The notes beneath the pieces are model-generated. The model searched no databases. It had not been told where the DNA came from and was given only the letters and a program-made list of their open reading frames with translations. Below are positions 52,305 through 61,003 of a stretch of 64,000 nucleotides of DNA, one piece after another (within the stretch, counting starts at the first letter, position 1; every line of letters starts with the position of its first letter). Source of the DNA: Pseudomonas sp. Irchel 3E13 (lineage in GTDB: Bacteria > Pseudomonadota > Gammaproteobacteria > Pseudomonadales > Pseudomonadaceae); contig NZ_FYDX01000013.1 in the NCBI RefSeq assembly GCF_900187455.1, positions 62,001 through 126,000 of the forward strand, written 5' to 3'. The position numbers and the translations under genes were made by a program.

Positions 52305-53387
52305 ATGCAACGAATTCCTTGTGTGCTGATGCGCGGTGGTACCTCCAAAGGGCCGGTATTCCTGGCCTGGGACTTGCCTGCTGCCGTCGAAGAGCGCGAT
52401 GAGCTGCTGCTCGACCTGATGGGTTCGGGTCACGAGCTGGAAATCGACGGCATTGGCGGCGGCAGCCCGCAAACCAGCAAGGTGGCGATCGTCAGCCCGT
52501 CGCTGCACGGAGACGCGGACGTGGACTACTTGTTCGTTCAGGTGATGGTCGCCGAGCGTCGGGTCGACACCGCGCCCAATTGCGGCAACATGCTCTGCGC
52601 CGTCGGTCCTTTCGCCATCGAGCAGGGCCTGGTGAAGGCCAAGGGCGAGCGGACCCGTGTGCGGATTCGCAACCTCAACACCGGCACCTTCGTCAACGCC
52701 GACGTGCAAACGCCGGGAGGTCAGGTCAACTACGAAGGCGACACTGCCATTGACGGCGTACCGGGAACTGCCGCCCCGGTTCAGTTGACTTTCCTCGACG
52801 CCGCAGGCAGCAAGACCGGCAAGCTGTTTCCCACCGGGAAAGTCCGTGATGTGATCGACGGCATCCCGGTAACCTGCATCGACATGGCCATGCCGATGGT
52901 GCTGATCGAGGCCGGCGAACTGGGCAAGCGCGGCGATGAAACCCCGGCCGAACTGGACAGCGACGTCGATTTTCTCAAGCGACTGGAAAGCCTGCGGTTG
53001 CAAGCAGGGCTGGCGATGGGCCTGGGCGATGTCAGCGACAAGGTGATTCCCAAGCCGGTGCTGGTTTCCAGGCCGCTTGCCGGCGGTACGCTCTCGGTGC
53101 GTTACTTCATGCCGCACAAATGTCATCGGGCATTGGCGATCACCGGCTCCATCGGACTGGCGACTGCTTGCGCCACGCCTGATAGCGTCGTGGCCGGGTT
53201 ACTGGGCGACGGCGCCGAAGCCAAACCGACCCGCGTACGCATCGAGCACCCCAGTGGCGGTATCGATGTGGTCCTGGCGTATACCGGCAAAAACGGCGAG
53301 ACCATCCGCGCCTCGGTGGTTCGCACGGCTCGCCGGCTGTTCTCGGGAACGGTCTACGCGCCAGCTTCACAACGGTTGGCCGGCTGA
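52305..53387 (+). CDS. PrpF/GalD-family isomerase (4-oxalomesaconate tautomerase-like)
   Basis: A 360-residue PrpF-family protein. ATG 52305 begins MQRIPCVLMRGGTSKGPVF, the family N-terminus; a TTG three codons earlier is less likely. NCGNMLCAVGPFAIEQGLV, PHKCHRA and VRTARRLFSGTVY are family landmarks. The catalytic Cys pair corresponds to the Cys in PNCGN and in THE ATACATPDSV region. GalD interconverts oxalomesaconate tautomers in gallate breakdown; relatives isomerise aconitates. The neighbours here are carboxylate transporters, not gallate enzymes, so an aconitate-type substrate is also plausible. Confidence 0.83.
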   Translation: MQRIPCVLMRGGTSKGPVFLAWDLPAAVEERDELLLDLMGSGHELEIDGIGGGSPQTSKVAIVSPSLHGDADVDYLFVQVMVAERRVDTAPNCGNMLCAVGPFAIEQGLVKAKGERTRVRIRNLNTGTFVNADVQTPGGQVNYEGDTAIDGVPGTAAPVQLTFLDAAGSKTGKLFPTGKVRDVIDGIPVTCIDMAMPMVLIEAGELGKRGDETPAELDSDVDFLKRLESLRLQAGLAMGLGDVSDKVIPKPVLVSRPLAGGTLSVRYFMPHKCHRALAITGSIGLATACATPDSVVAGLLGDGAEAKPTRVRIEHPSGGIDVVLAYTGKNGETIRASVVRTARRLFSGTVYAPASQRLAG

Positions 53388-53438
53388 ACGGGCCAACCCA
53401 CTCAATGCATCAGCACAATTCCAAAAACGGGTGATGCC

Positions 53439-54755
53439 ATGAAAGTCGTTAAATCGCTCTACTTCCAAATTGTCTGTGCCGTGCTGTTGGGCGTGCTGGT
53501 CGGGCATTTCTGGGCCCAGCAGGCGATTGCCCTGAAACCGCTGGGTGATGCCTTCATCAAACTGGTGAAGATGATGATCGCACCGGTGGTGTTCTGCACC
53601 ATCGTGACCGGCATCGCCGGGATGAGCGACAAAGCTTCGTTGGGTCGCCTGCTGAGCAAGACCATGCTGCTGTTTCTCGGCCTCACGGTGGTCAGCCTGA
53701 TGATCGGCCTTGCGGCGGTCTATCTGTTCCAGCCCGGCGCCGGGATGAACATCGACCCCACCCGGTTGAGCACTGCAGGCTTGTCCCAGTACACCGACTC
53801 GGCGGCGAAGCTGAATGTGGTGGACTTCTTCATGCACATCATCCCCGACACCTTCATTGGTGCGTTCAACAAGGGTGAAGTCCTGCCGGTGCTGTTTATC
53901 GCCGTGCTCAGCGGGTTCGCCTTGTCGTCCCTGGGCGAGCGCGGCAAGCCGGTGCTGGCGGTGCTGGAATCGGCCTCGCACATGGTATTCAAGATCTTCT
54001 CCTATCTGATGCGCTTCGCTCCGATCGGCGCCTTCGGTGCCCTGGCCTTTACCGTGGGCCAGTACGGCGTCACCTCGCTGGGCTCGCTGGCCAAGCTGAT
54101 CATGACCCTGTACATCGCCTGCGGCTTCTTTGTCGTCGTGGTGCTGGGCAGCATCTGCCGCGCCAACGGTTTCAGCCTGTGGAAACTGTTGCGCTATCTG
54201 CGCGAAGAATTCCTGGTGGTGCTCGGGACCTCGTCCACTGAACCGGTGATGCCGCGCATGCTGGAAAAACTCGAGGCGCTGGGCTGCAAGAAGAGCGTCG
54301 TCGGGCTGGTGCTGCCTACCGGTTACTCGTTCAACCTGGATGGCACGGCGATCTACCTGTCTCTGGCGGCGATCTTCATTGCCCAGGCGTGCAATATCGA
54401 ACTGGGCGCCGGGCAGGTCATTACCATGCTGGCGATCATGTTGCTATCGTCCAAGGGCGCCGCCGGTGTCACCGGCAGCGGCTTCGTCGCCCTGGCCTCG
54501 ACCTTGACGGTGATCCACGACATTCCTCTGGCGGGCCTCGCGCTGCTGATCGGTATCGACCGCTTCATGTCCGAAGCCCGGGCCCTGACTAGCCTCGCCA
54601 GTAATGCCGTGGCCACGGTGGCCATCGCCATTTCGGAAAAAGCCTGCGACCGCCAGGTGCTGCTGGACACCCTGGATGGCAAGGTTGCGCCGCCGGCGGT
54701 GGTCAAACCTGAGGATGCGTCCTGGCAGAGCAGCAACGCGCCCGGACACAGCTAA
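53439..54755 (+). CDS. dctA: C4-dicarboxylate:cation symporter, DctA-type
   Basis: A 438-residue glutamate/dicarboxylate symporter of the DAACS family. Typical stretches include LGDAFIKLVKMMIAPVVFCTIVTGIAG, VVLGTSSTEPVMPRMLEKLEALGC (HP1), PTGYSFNLDGTAIYLSLAAIF (TM7, NLDGT) and LLSSKGAAGVTGSGFVALASTL (HP2). It lies 51 bp after the PrpF-type gene. It imports succinate, fumarate, malate or, in this context, a related carboxylate. Confidence 0.92.
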   Translation: MKVVKSLYFQIVCAVLLGVLVGHFWAQQAIALKPLGDAFIKLVKMMIAPVVFCTIVTGIAGMSDKASLGRLLSKTMLLFLGLTVVSLMIGLAAVYLFQPGAGMNIDPTRLSTAGLSQYTDSAAKLNVVDFFMHIIPDTFIGAFNKGEVLPVLFIAVLSGFALSSLGERGKPVLAVLESASHMVFKIFSYLMRFAPIGAFGALAFTVGQYGVTSLGSLAKLIMTLYIACGFFVVVVLGSICRANGFSLWKLLRYLREEFLVVLGTSSTEPVMPRMLEKLEALGCKKSVVGLVLPTGYSFNLDGTAIYLSLAAIFIAQACNIELGAGQVITMLAIMLLSSKGAAGVTGSGFVALASTLTVIHDIPLAGLALLIGIDRFMSEARALTSLASNAVATVAIAISEKACDRQVLLDTLDGKVAPPAVVKPEDASWQSSNAPGHS

Positions 54756-54864
54756 ACCGTCTTACCCCCTGAAAAACCCTCGTTAACGTCCGCGCCGGGC
54801 CCCGTTGATCGGGACGCCCAGCGCCAAGGCGGCCGTGCGCCTGCGCGTCGGCCAAGCTACCCAT

Positions 54865-54875
54865 AACAACAAGAG
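54865..54875 (+). promoter_or_regulatory. Crc/Hfq-type CA motif before CitMHS gene
   Basis: AACAACAAGAG lies 8 to 19 bases before the start codon and overlaps the ribosome binding site. It matches the AAnAAnAA target of Hfq/Crc repression. Confidence 0.45.
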
Positions 54876-54883
54876 AATTCACT

Positions 54884-56188
54884 ATGCTCGCTCTGCTCGG
54901 CCTCGCCATGGTGGTGGTGTTCACCTACCTCATCATGACCAAGCGCCTGTCCCCGATAGTCGCGCTGACTGTGGTACCGATCGTCTTCGCCGTGATCGGC
55001 GGTTTTGGCGGCACCACCGGCAAGATGATGCTCGACGGCCTGAAAATGGTCGCCCCTTCGGCTGCGCTGCTGCTGTTCGCGATCCTGTTCTTCGGCCTGA
55101 TGATCGACGCCGGTCTGTTCGATCCGCTGATCCGCAAGATCCTCAAACGGGTCAACGGCGACCCGATGAAGATCGCCATCGGCACCGCACTGCTGTCGCT
55201 GGTGGTTGCCCTGGACGGTGATGGCACCACCACCTACATGATCACCTGCGCCGCGATGTTGCCGCTGTACAAGCGCATCGGCATGAACCCGATGATCCTG
55301 GCCACGATCGCCATGCTGTCGTTGAGCATCATGAGCGGCATGACGCCGTGGGGCGGGCCGGCCACCCGCGCCATCGCGGCACTGGGTCTGGACGCCGGGG
55401 AGTACTTCGTACCCTTGCTGCCGACCATGATCGGCGGCGCGATGTGGGTCGTGTTCACTGCCTTCCTGCTGGGCCGCGCCGAACGCAAGCGCATCGGCAA
55501 TATCCAGCTGCAAAGCGGCGGTGGCGACTGCTACATCAACCAGATTCTCGGCGACACCCCGCACAAGCGTCCCAAGCTGGCCTACGTAAACCTGGTGCTG
55601 GTGATCGCGGTGATGGTCGCGCTGGTGATGGGCATCATGCACTCGGCGATTCTGTTCCTGATCGGTTTCGTCGTGGCACTGATGATCAACTATCCGCAAC
55701 TGGACATCCAGAAAGAGCGCATCCTCGCCCACTCGGGCAACGCCATGACCGTGGTGCTGCTGGTGTTCGCCGCGGGCGTCTTCGCCGGGATCTTCTCGGG
55801 CACCAAGATGGTCGACGCCATGGCGCAAACCCTGGTGGAGTGGATTCCGCCGTCGTGGGGGCACCTGTTCCCGCTGGTGGTGGCCATTACCAGCATGCCG
55901 CTGACCTTCGTGCTGTCCAACGACGCCTACTACTTCGGCGTGGTGCCGATCCTGGCCAATGCTGCGGCGGCTTACGGTATTGATCCGGTGGAGATCGCCC
56001 GGGCGTCGATTCTCGGCCAGCCGGTGCACCTCATGAGCCCGCTGGTGGCCTCGACCCTGTTGCTGGTGGGCATGGTCGACCGCGACATCGGCGACTTCCA
56101 GCGCGCCACGGTCAAGTGGGCGGTGCTCACCTCATTGGTGGTGACCGCACTGGCCCTGCTGACCGGCGCCATCAGCCTGTTCACCTGA
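54884..56188 (+). CDS. CitMHS-family citrate/tricarboxylate transporter
   Basis: A 434-residue membrane protein of the CitMHS family (citrate-divalent metal:proton symporters), with about twelve membrane segments. Landmarks are LLLFAILFFGLMIDAGLFDPLIRKILK, LDGDGTTTYMITCAAMLPLYKRIGM, PWGGPATRAIAALGLDA and LPLTFVLSNDAYYFGVVPILANAA. It lies 128 bp after the DctA gene. Having both a dicarboxylate and a tricarboxylate carrier beside a PrpF-type isomerase points to use of aconitate- or citrate-like acids. Confidence 0.9.
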   Translation: MLALLGLAMVVVFTYLIMTKRLSPIVALTVVPIVFAVIGGFGGTTGKMMLDGLKMVAPSAALLLFAILFFGLMIDAGLFDPLIRKILKRVNGDPMKIAIGTALLSLVVALDGDGTTTYMITCAAMLPLYKRIGMNPMILATIAMLSLSIMSGMTPWGGPATRAIAALGLDAGEYFVPLLPTMIGGAMWVVFTAFLLGRAERKRIGNIQLQSGGGDCYINQILGDTPHKRPKLAYVNLVLVIAVMVALVMGIMHSAILFLIGFVVALMINYPQLDIQKERILAHSGNAMTVVLLVFAAGVFAGIFSGTKMVDAMAQTLVEWIPPSWGHLFPLVVAITSMPLTFVLSNDAYYFGVVPILANAAAAYGIDPVEIARASILGQPVHLMSPLVASTLLLVGMVDRDIGDFQRATVKWAVLTSLVVTALALLTGAISLFT

Positions 56189-56254
56189 CACACCCCTGTT
56201 TTCCTCCTTCTGGCACGCCCCCGATCCCGCGGGCGTCTGCCGGGCTGCGCCTTC

Positions 56255-56266
56255 AATAACAACAAT
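56255..56266 (+). promoter_or_regulatory. Crc/Hfq-type CA motif before porin gene
   Basis: AATAACAACAAT lies 12-24 bases before the OprD-type start codon, next to its ribosome binding site. It is the second such motif in this carboxylate module. Confidence 0.45.
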
Positions 56267-56278
56267 GAGTCGTCTGTC

Positions 56279-57532
56279 ATGAACACTCTGCTTATCCGCG
56301 GTGCCGTGTTTCCTCTGTTCGCGCTGCTGCCGCTGGCAGCCGCCAATGCCGAAGGCTTTGTCGAGGACAGCAAGCTGAAGCTGCAACTGCGCAACGTCTA
56401 TTTCAATGAAAACTTCCGTGACGAACACGGCATGAGCGCCCGCGCGGCGAGCACCGCCAAAAGCGAACGGACCGAGTGGGCCCAGGGTTTTCTGCTCGAT
56501 TATCAGTCCGGCTTTACCACCGGCACCGTGGGCGTGGGCATCGACGCCATGGGCCTGTCGGGGTTCAGGCTCGATTCGGGCCGCGGTCGCAGCGGCACGG
56601 GATTGATGCCCGTGCATGACGACGGCCGCGCCGCCGACGCGTTCGCCAGCGCTGGCGTGACCGCCAAGGCGCGGTTTGCCAAGACCACGGTCAAGTACGG
56701 CACCTTGCTGCCCAAGACGCCGGTGCTGATCTACAACGATGCGCGCCTGCTGCCGCAAACCTACCAGGGCGCACAGGTCACCAGCACCGACATCGACAAC
56801 CTCACCCTCACCGGCGGACACCTCGACCGCTTCAAGCTGCGTGACTCCACCGACAGCGTGCCGCTGGTGCCGGACGGCTACAGCGGTGACAAGAGCGGTG
56901 ACTTCAACTATGCCGGGGCCGATTACAAACTCGGCAAGAACCTGCGCCTGAGTTACTTCCATGGGGAACTGGAAAACTTCTACCGCCAACATTTCGCCGG
57001 CATTCAGCACGACCTGCCGCTTGGCCCGGGCGTGCTGACCAGCGACCTGCGCTATTTCCGCAGCAGCGATACCGGTTCGGCGTACAGCGGCAAGATCGAC
57101 AACGACATGCTCAGCGGGTTGCTGTCCTACGCGGTGGCCGGCCACACCTTCAACGCCGGCTACCAGAAACTCAGTGGCGATGCGGGCCTTCCTTATATAA
57201 GCGGCGCGACCGTCTACTCCTTCAGCAACGTCGGTATCGGCAAGTTCATCGAGGAAGACGAGAAAACCTGGATGCTCGGCTACGGCTATGACTTTGCCAA
57301 GGTCGGCGTGCCCGGCCTGACGTTCTCCGCCCGCTACCTGAGCGGTACGGACGGCAAGTCCGACAGCACGGTCAACGAATGGGAGCGTGATGCCGAACTG
57401 GCCTACGTGGTGCAGTCCGGCACCTTCAAAGGGCTGGGCGTGAAGCTGCGCAACTACGTGTACCGCTCCGATTTTTCCCGCGGCCGGGACAGCAACCGCG
57501 TTTACCTGACCTACGACATCGTTCTCTGGTAA
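56279..57532 (+). CDS. OprD-family outer-membrane porin
   Basis: A 417-residue substrate-specific porin. The signal peptide ends at LPLAAANA, followed by EGFVEDSKLKLQLRNVYFNENFRDE, the OprD-family start. Family stretches are EWAQGFLLDYQSGFTTGTVGVGIDAMGLSGFRLDSG, KTRFAKTTVKYGT-like AKTTVKYGTLLPKTPVL and a C-terminal RVYLTYDIVLW. OpdH-type members take up tricarboxylates, which would match the CitMHS gene 90 bp upstream; the exact subgroup is not readable. Confidence 0.92.
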   Translation: MNTLLIRGAVFPLFALLPLAAANAEGFVEDSKLKLQLRNVYFNENFRDEHGMSARAASTAKSERTEWAQGFLLDYQSGFTTGTVGVGIDAMGLSGFRLDSGRGRSGTGLMPVHDDGRAADAFASAGVTAKARFAKTTVKYGTLLPKTPVLIYNDARLLPQTYQGAQVTSTDIDNLTLTGGHLDRFKLRDSTDSVPLVPDGYSGDKSGDFNYAGADYKLGKNLRLSYFHGELENFYRQHFAGIQHDLPLGPGVLTSDLRYFRSSDTGSAYSGKIDNDMLSGLLSYAVAGHTFNAGYQKLSGDAGLPYISGATVYSFSNVGIGKFIEEDEKTWMLGYGYDFAKVGVPGLTFSARYLSGTDGKSDSTVNEWERDAELAYVVQSGTFKGLGVKLRNYVYRSDFSRGRDSNRVYLTYDIVLW

Positions 57533-57582
57533 GCCGCGCCGGCGGTCAGCGACTTCATGGGCTTGGGTAGAGGAAGAGAGCG

Positions 57583-59256
57583 TTGTCATTCAAATCGAAA
57601 ATGTTGTTGCTGACCCTGTTGCCGGTGCTGGTATTCGCGACCCTGCTCGGCGTAGCCACCAGCGTCACGCTGATGGTTCGCGCCGAGCGGGACGTGGCCG
57701 AAACCCGCGAACGTTTGTTGGCCGAGTCCCGCGAGCGGCTTGCCGATTACGCGAGTATCGCCCGCACGGCGGTGGCGGATCTGTATGAGCAGGCGGCGCC
57801 CGGAGACCTGAGCGGGCGCGTGCGGGCCATCACCCGGTTGTCAGCGATGAAGTACGGCGATGACGGCTATTTCATCGGTTACGACAGCCAGGTCGTGCGC
57901 CTGTTTCGCGGCGACAGCGGTGAGGGTGTCGGAATCAACATGAGTGAGCGCAAGGACAAGAATGGCGTCTATCTCAACCGCGAGATGGTGGCAGCCGCGA
58001 AAAGCGAGCGCCATTTCGTCAGCTATTCAGGCGCATTGATCGACACCGGGCTGGTGGTGCCCAAGCTCGCCTACAGCTTTTACCTGCCCAAGTGGGACAT
58101 GGTTGTGGTCACCGCCGTCAACCTTGACCGTATCGAGGCGCGGGTTACCGAGGTCAGGGCTCACCTCGCCGAGCGGATGTGCAGCCTGATCGGCGGGATC
58201 GCCCTGGTTACGCTGGGGTTGCTCGGGGTCATCGCCATGCTGGCCCGGCTGCTGGTCAACGGCAGCTTGCGGCCCTTGGGTCGGATTCGCGCACATCTCG
58301 ATGAAATCGCTGCCGGCGAAGGTGATCTGACCCGCCGTCTGCCAGTGACCAGGGATGATGAGTTCGGCCGGCTGGGGGTGTCGTTCAATGCCTTCGTCGA
58401 CAAGATTCATGGGCTGGTCAGTCAAAGCGTGGCGATGGCGGAACAATTGGGCGGCGCGGTGGACGAAGTGGCGGAGCAATGCCGGCGGATAGATCAGGCC
58501 ATGGAGCGTCAGCGCCAGGAAACCGAACAGGTGGCGGCCGCGGTCAACCAGATGTCGTCGGCGGCACAGGAAGTCGCGGTCAGCGCCCAGCACGCCTCGG
58601 ACGCCGCGCTGAAAACCGATCAGCAATCCAGGCATGCCCGCCACGTGGTGGATGCCAGCAGCGTGAAGATCCAGTCCCTGAGCGCCAACCTGTCCGACGC
58701 GGGAAGTGCCTTGCAGGGATTGCAGGCTGATGTGGCGGCAATCGTCACGGTGCTCGACGTCATCCGCTCGATTGCCGGCCAGACCAACCTGCTGGCGCTC
58801 AATGCTGCGATCGAGGCTGCTCGGGCCGGTGAAGCGGGGCGTGGCTTTGCGGTGGTCGCCGACGAAGTCAGGGCGCTGGCCAGTCACACCCAGCGCAGCA
58901 CCGAGGAAATCCAGGAGACTCTGGAACGACTGGAGCGGGCCACCGGCAGCGTGGTCGGTTCCATGCACCAGTCCACCGAGGCCGGGGAGGGCGCGAGTGC
59001 CCAGGCCAGCCAGGCCGACCGGGCGCTGGGCGAAATCGTGGCGTTGATCACCACGATCAACGAAATGAATGCCCATATCGCCAGCGCCGCCGAGGAGCAG
59101 ACGTCGGTGGCGCTGGAAATCAACCGCAGCGTCCATCAGATCGCCAACACCACGGACAGCGTTGCCGACCAGACCCAAAGCAGCGTCCAGACCGTGGATG
59201 CGCTGCGCATCATCGGCCAGCGCCTGCAGGGTCTGCTGGGGCAGTTCCGGATTTGA
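57583..59256 (+). CDS. Methyl-accepting chemotaxis protein with single Cache sensor
   Basis: A 557-residue chemoreceptor. It starts at TTG 57583 with AGGA nine bases upstream; ATG 57601 is an alternative. It has a membrane helix (about 7-29), a periplasmic sCache_2 sensor (about 35-190: AMKYGDDGYFIGYDSQVVRLF, KDKNGVYLNREMVAAAKS), a second helix (about 193-218), HAMP and the signalling hairpin AAIEAARAGEAGRGFAVVADEVRALA. It directly follows the porin gene, so it probably senses the carboxylate handled by the module. Confidence 0.9.
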   Translation: MSFKSKMLLLTLLPVLVFATLLGVATSVTLMVRAERDVAETRERLLAESRERLADYASIARTAVADLYEQAAPGDLSGRVRAITRLSAMKYGDDGYFIGYDSQVVRLFRGDSGEGVGINMSERKDKNGVYLNREMVAAAKSERHFVSYSGALIDTGLVVPKLAYSFYLPKWDMVVVTAVNLDRIEARVTEVRAHLAERMCSLIGGIALVTLGLLGVIAMLARLLVNGSLRPLGRIRAHLDEIAAGEGDLTRRLPVTRDDEFGRLGVSFNAFVDKIHGLVSQSVAMAEQLGGAVDEVAEQCRRIDQAMERQRQETEQVAAAVNQMSSAAQEVAVSAQHASDAALKTDQQSRHARHVVDASSVKIQSLSANLSDAGSALQGLQADVAAIVTVLDVIRSIAGQTNLLALNAAIEAARAGEAGRGFAVVADEVRALASHTQRSTEEIQETLERLERATGSVVGSMHQSTEAGEGASAQASQADRALGEIVALITTINEMNAHIASAAEEQTSVALEINRSVHQIANTTDSVADQTQSSVQTVDALRIIGQRLQGLLGQFRI

Positions 59257-59439
59257 GCGTCGACTAGCCGTCGTACGGCAACACCATTTGTGTAGCGCCT
59301 GCCGCCTGCGCCCTCCCGCAATTGCCATTGCCGAAGGGCGCCCAGATTCGCTCAGAAACCCAATGCTGACAAAAAGCCATCTCGCCGCCTATTTTGGCCG
59401 CCGCACGGGGCACTGCCCCCCTTTATCAAGGAGATGGCA

Positions 59440-59668
59440 ATGAAGTACCTGCATTTCGATCTGCGGCATGTCGAGCGCACGGAAACGCTGGAGGTTCGTG
59501 TTGGTAGCGCGCTATCCACTCCGTCTCCATGGCGAGCAGAGTTTCGAGTCCGCCGAGGCGACCCATGGGGCGCCGCCGATGATGCAGATGTTCCATTTCG
59601 TCTTCGAGGCGGCGGAAGTCAGCATCCAGCAGACCTTCGTCTCGATCAAAGCCAAGGTGCAGTTGTGA
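59440..59668 (+). pseudogene. Frameshifted small gene, unknown family
   Basis: A good ribosome site (AAGGAG) precedes ATG 59440 and the frame opens as MKYLHFDLRHVERTETLEVRVG. From about 59505 the coding-like frame moves +1: YPLRLHGEQSFESAEATHGAPPMMQMFHFVFEAAEVSIQQTFVSIKAKVQL, ending at TGA 59668. Joined, these make a protein of about 76 residues, so a one-base insertion (or sequencing error) at about 59505-59515 has split it. The family was not recognised. Confidence 0.6.
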
Positions 59669-59691
59669 GGACGGGAACGTTGGGTGAGTTC

Positions 59692-60866
59692 ATGGGCAAG
59701 TTCACCTTCCATGCGGGGGCGACGTGTCTGGCCACCCCATCGTTGGCGGCGTTGGTGGCCAGCGGACAGGGCCGGGGCGTGGACCTGACCGATGTGGTGC
59801 TGGATGGCGCGAGCGCCATCGGGGTGGACTTCACCGGCGCGCGCTTTACTGGTGCCAGCCTGCAGGGCGCGGACCTGTCCAATTGCCTGCTCGGCGAGGC
59901 CGATCTGCGCGACACCCGGCTCAACGGCGTGTTTTTCGACGGTGCATTGCTGGATCACGCCAACTTGTCCGGCGCGACCCTTGGCTGGCCTGGCTGGGGT
60001 GCGCCACGCAGTGCCCGGGGGATCGACCTGAGCTTTTGCCAAGCCCGGGGCGCGATTCTCGGCAGCCCGGCGGCCCGCCTCGACTGCGCCCATGCCAACT
60101 TCAGCGGCGGCGATTTCAGCCACGCCGACCTGAGCCGCCTGCAACTCACCGGGGCGCTGCTGACCGATGCCCGCCTGGAGAGTTGCTGGCTGGAGGGCGC
60201 GGTGCTGGACGGTGCCGACCTGAGGAATGTCTTCGCGCGGCGGGCAAGCCTGCGCAAGTGCTCGCTGAAAAACATCCTGGGCAGCAATGCCAACTTTACC
60301 GAGGCGGATTTTTCCGCCGCCGACCTGAGCGACAGCGTGCTGGTGGATGCACCGATTGCCGGGTGTACCGTTCGCGCCGATGGATCTGCCCGCGCGCTTT
60401 CACTGGCGGGCGCGCAGATCCAGGGCGTTGATTTCAGCGATAGCCTGCTTGACGGTGCGCTGCTGCTCGGCGCAGGGCGTGCCGTTGTTCCGCTTGCCGT
60501 CAGTGGCGTGGGAATACCTCACGCCCGAAGGCATTGGCGGGTTGGCGCCCTTGTTCGCCCGAGCGGGTTACCCACTGGGGGCTGCACCGATCCTCGACAT
60601 GGACCGTCAGTGGCGGCTGGATAATGACCGCGATACCGACTTGAGCCATCCCCGGGACTACTCGGTACGGCGGGTTCGCGGGCATTGTCGGCGCGTTCGG
60701 TTATGCCTCGTTTCGTCTTGCCCGCCGCGAGCAGGGCGTGCAGGTGTTCGGCATGGCGCCCTTGCTGATACGGGACTGGCCAGCCTATCCCGACGGCGTG
60801 GCGTTCAAGGCGACCGCCAGTCTGGCCGCGGCGATGTCGCCGAATAGTCTTGGCCCGGCTTTCTGA
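59692..60866 (+). pseudogene. Pentapeptide-repeat gene broken by two frame shifts
   Basis: From ATG 59692 the first frame encodes about 260 residues of pentapeptide repeats (LTDVVLDGASAIGVDFTGARFTGASLQGADLSNCLLGEADL and so on). Near 60470 coding moves +1 (VAWEYLTPEGIGGLAPLFARAGYPLGAAPILDMDRQWRLDNDRDTDLSHPRDYS). Near 60660 it moves +1 again (RYGGFAGIVGAFGYASFRLARREQGVQVFGMAPLLIRDWPAYPDGVAFKATASLAAAM), ending at TGA 60864-60866. All three segments show normal codon use, so an intact ancestor of about 390 residues is implied. Whether the pentapeptide part and tail were one gene or two is uncertain. Confidence 0.6.
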
Positions 60867-60911
60867 CGGGTGAAAACTGCCTCTGATTTGATAAGTCGCG
60901 ATTATTTCATC

Positions 60912-60939
60912 TTAATTTTCATAAGATTATGAAAATTAA
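60912..60939. promoter_or_regulatory. Perfect 28-bp palindrome, probable KfrA-type operator
   Basis: TTAATTTTCATAA (60912-60924) and TTATGAAAATTAA (60927-60939) are perfect inverted repeats with a 2-bp centre, in an AT-rich stretch. Half-sites recur nearby (ATTTCAT at 60904, TTATGAAA about 60980) together with an imperfect dyad GGTATGTA/TACGTACC. The position, about 65 bp upstream of the KfrA-like start, fits autoregulation. Confidence 0.65.
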
Positions 60940-61003
60940 TTTGATCTTTTTGGTATGTAAAAACATGATACGTACCACATTATGAAATAGCAGGAACACA
61001 GAC

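Noticed and set aside
52305..53387. Gallate degradation cluster (galD with its operon)
   Set aside because: No gallate dioxygenase, hydratase or aldolase gene is present; only the isomerase resembles this pathway.
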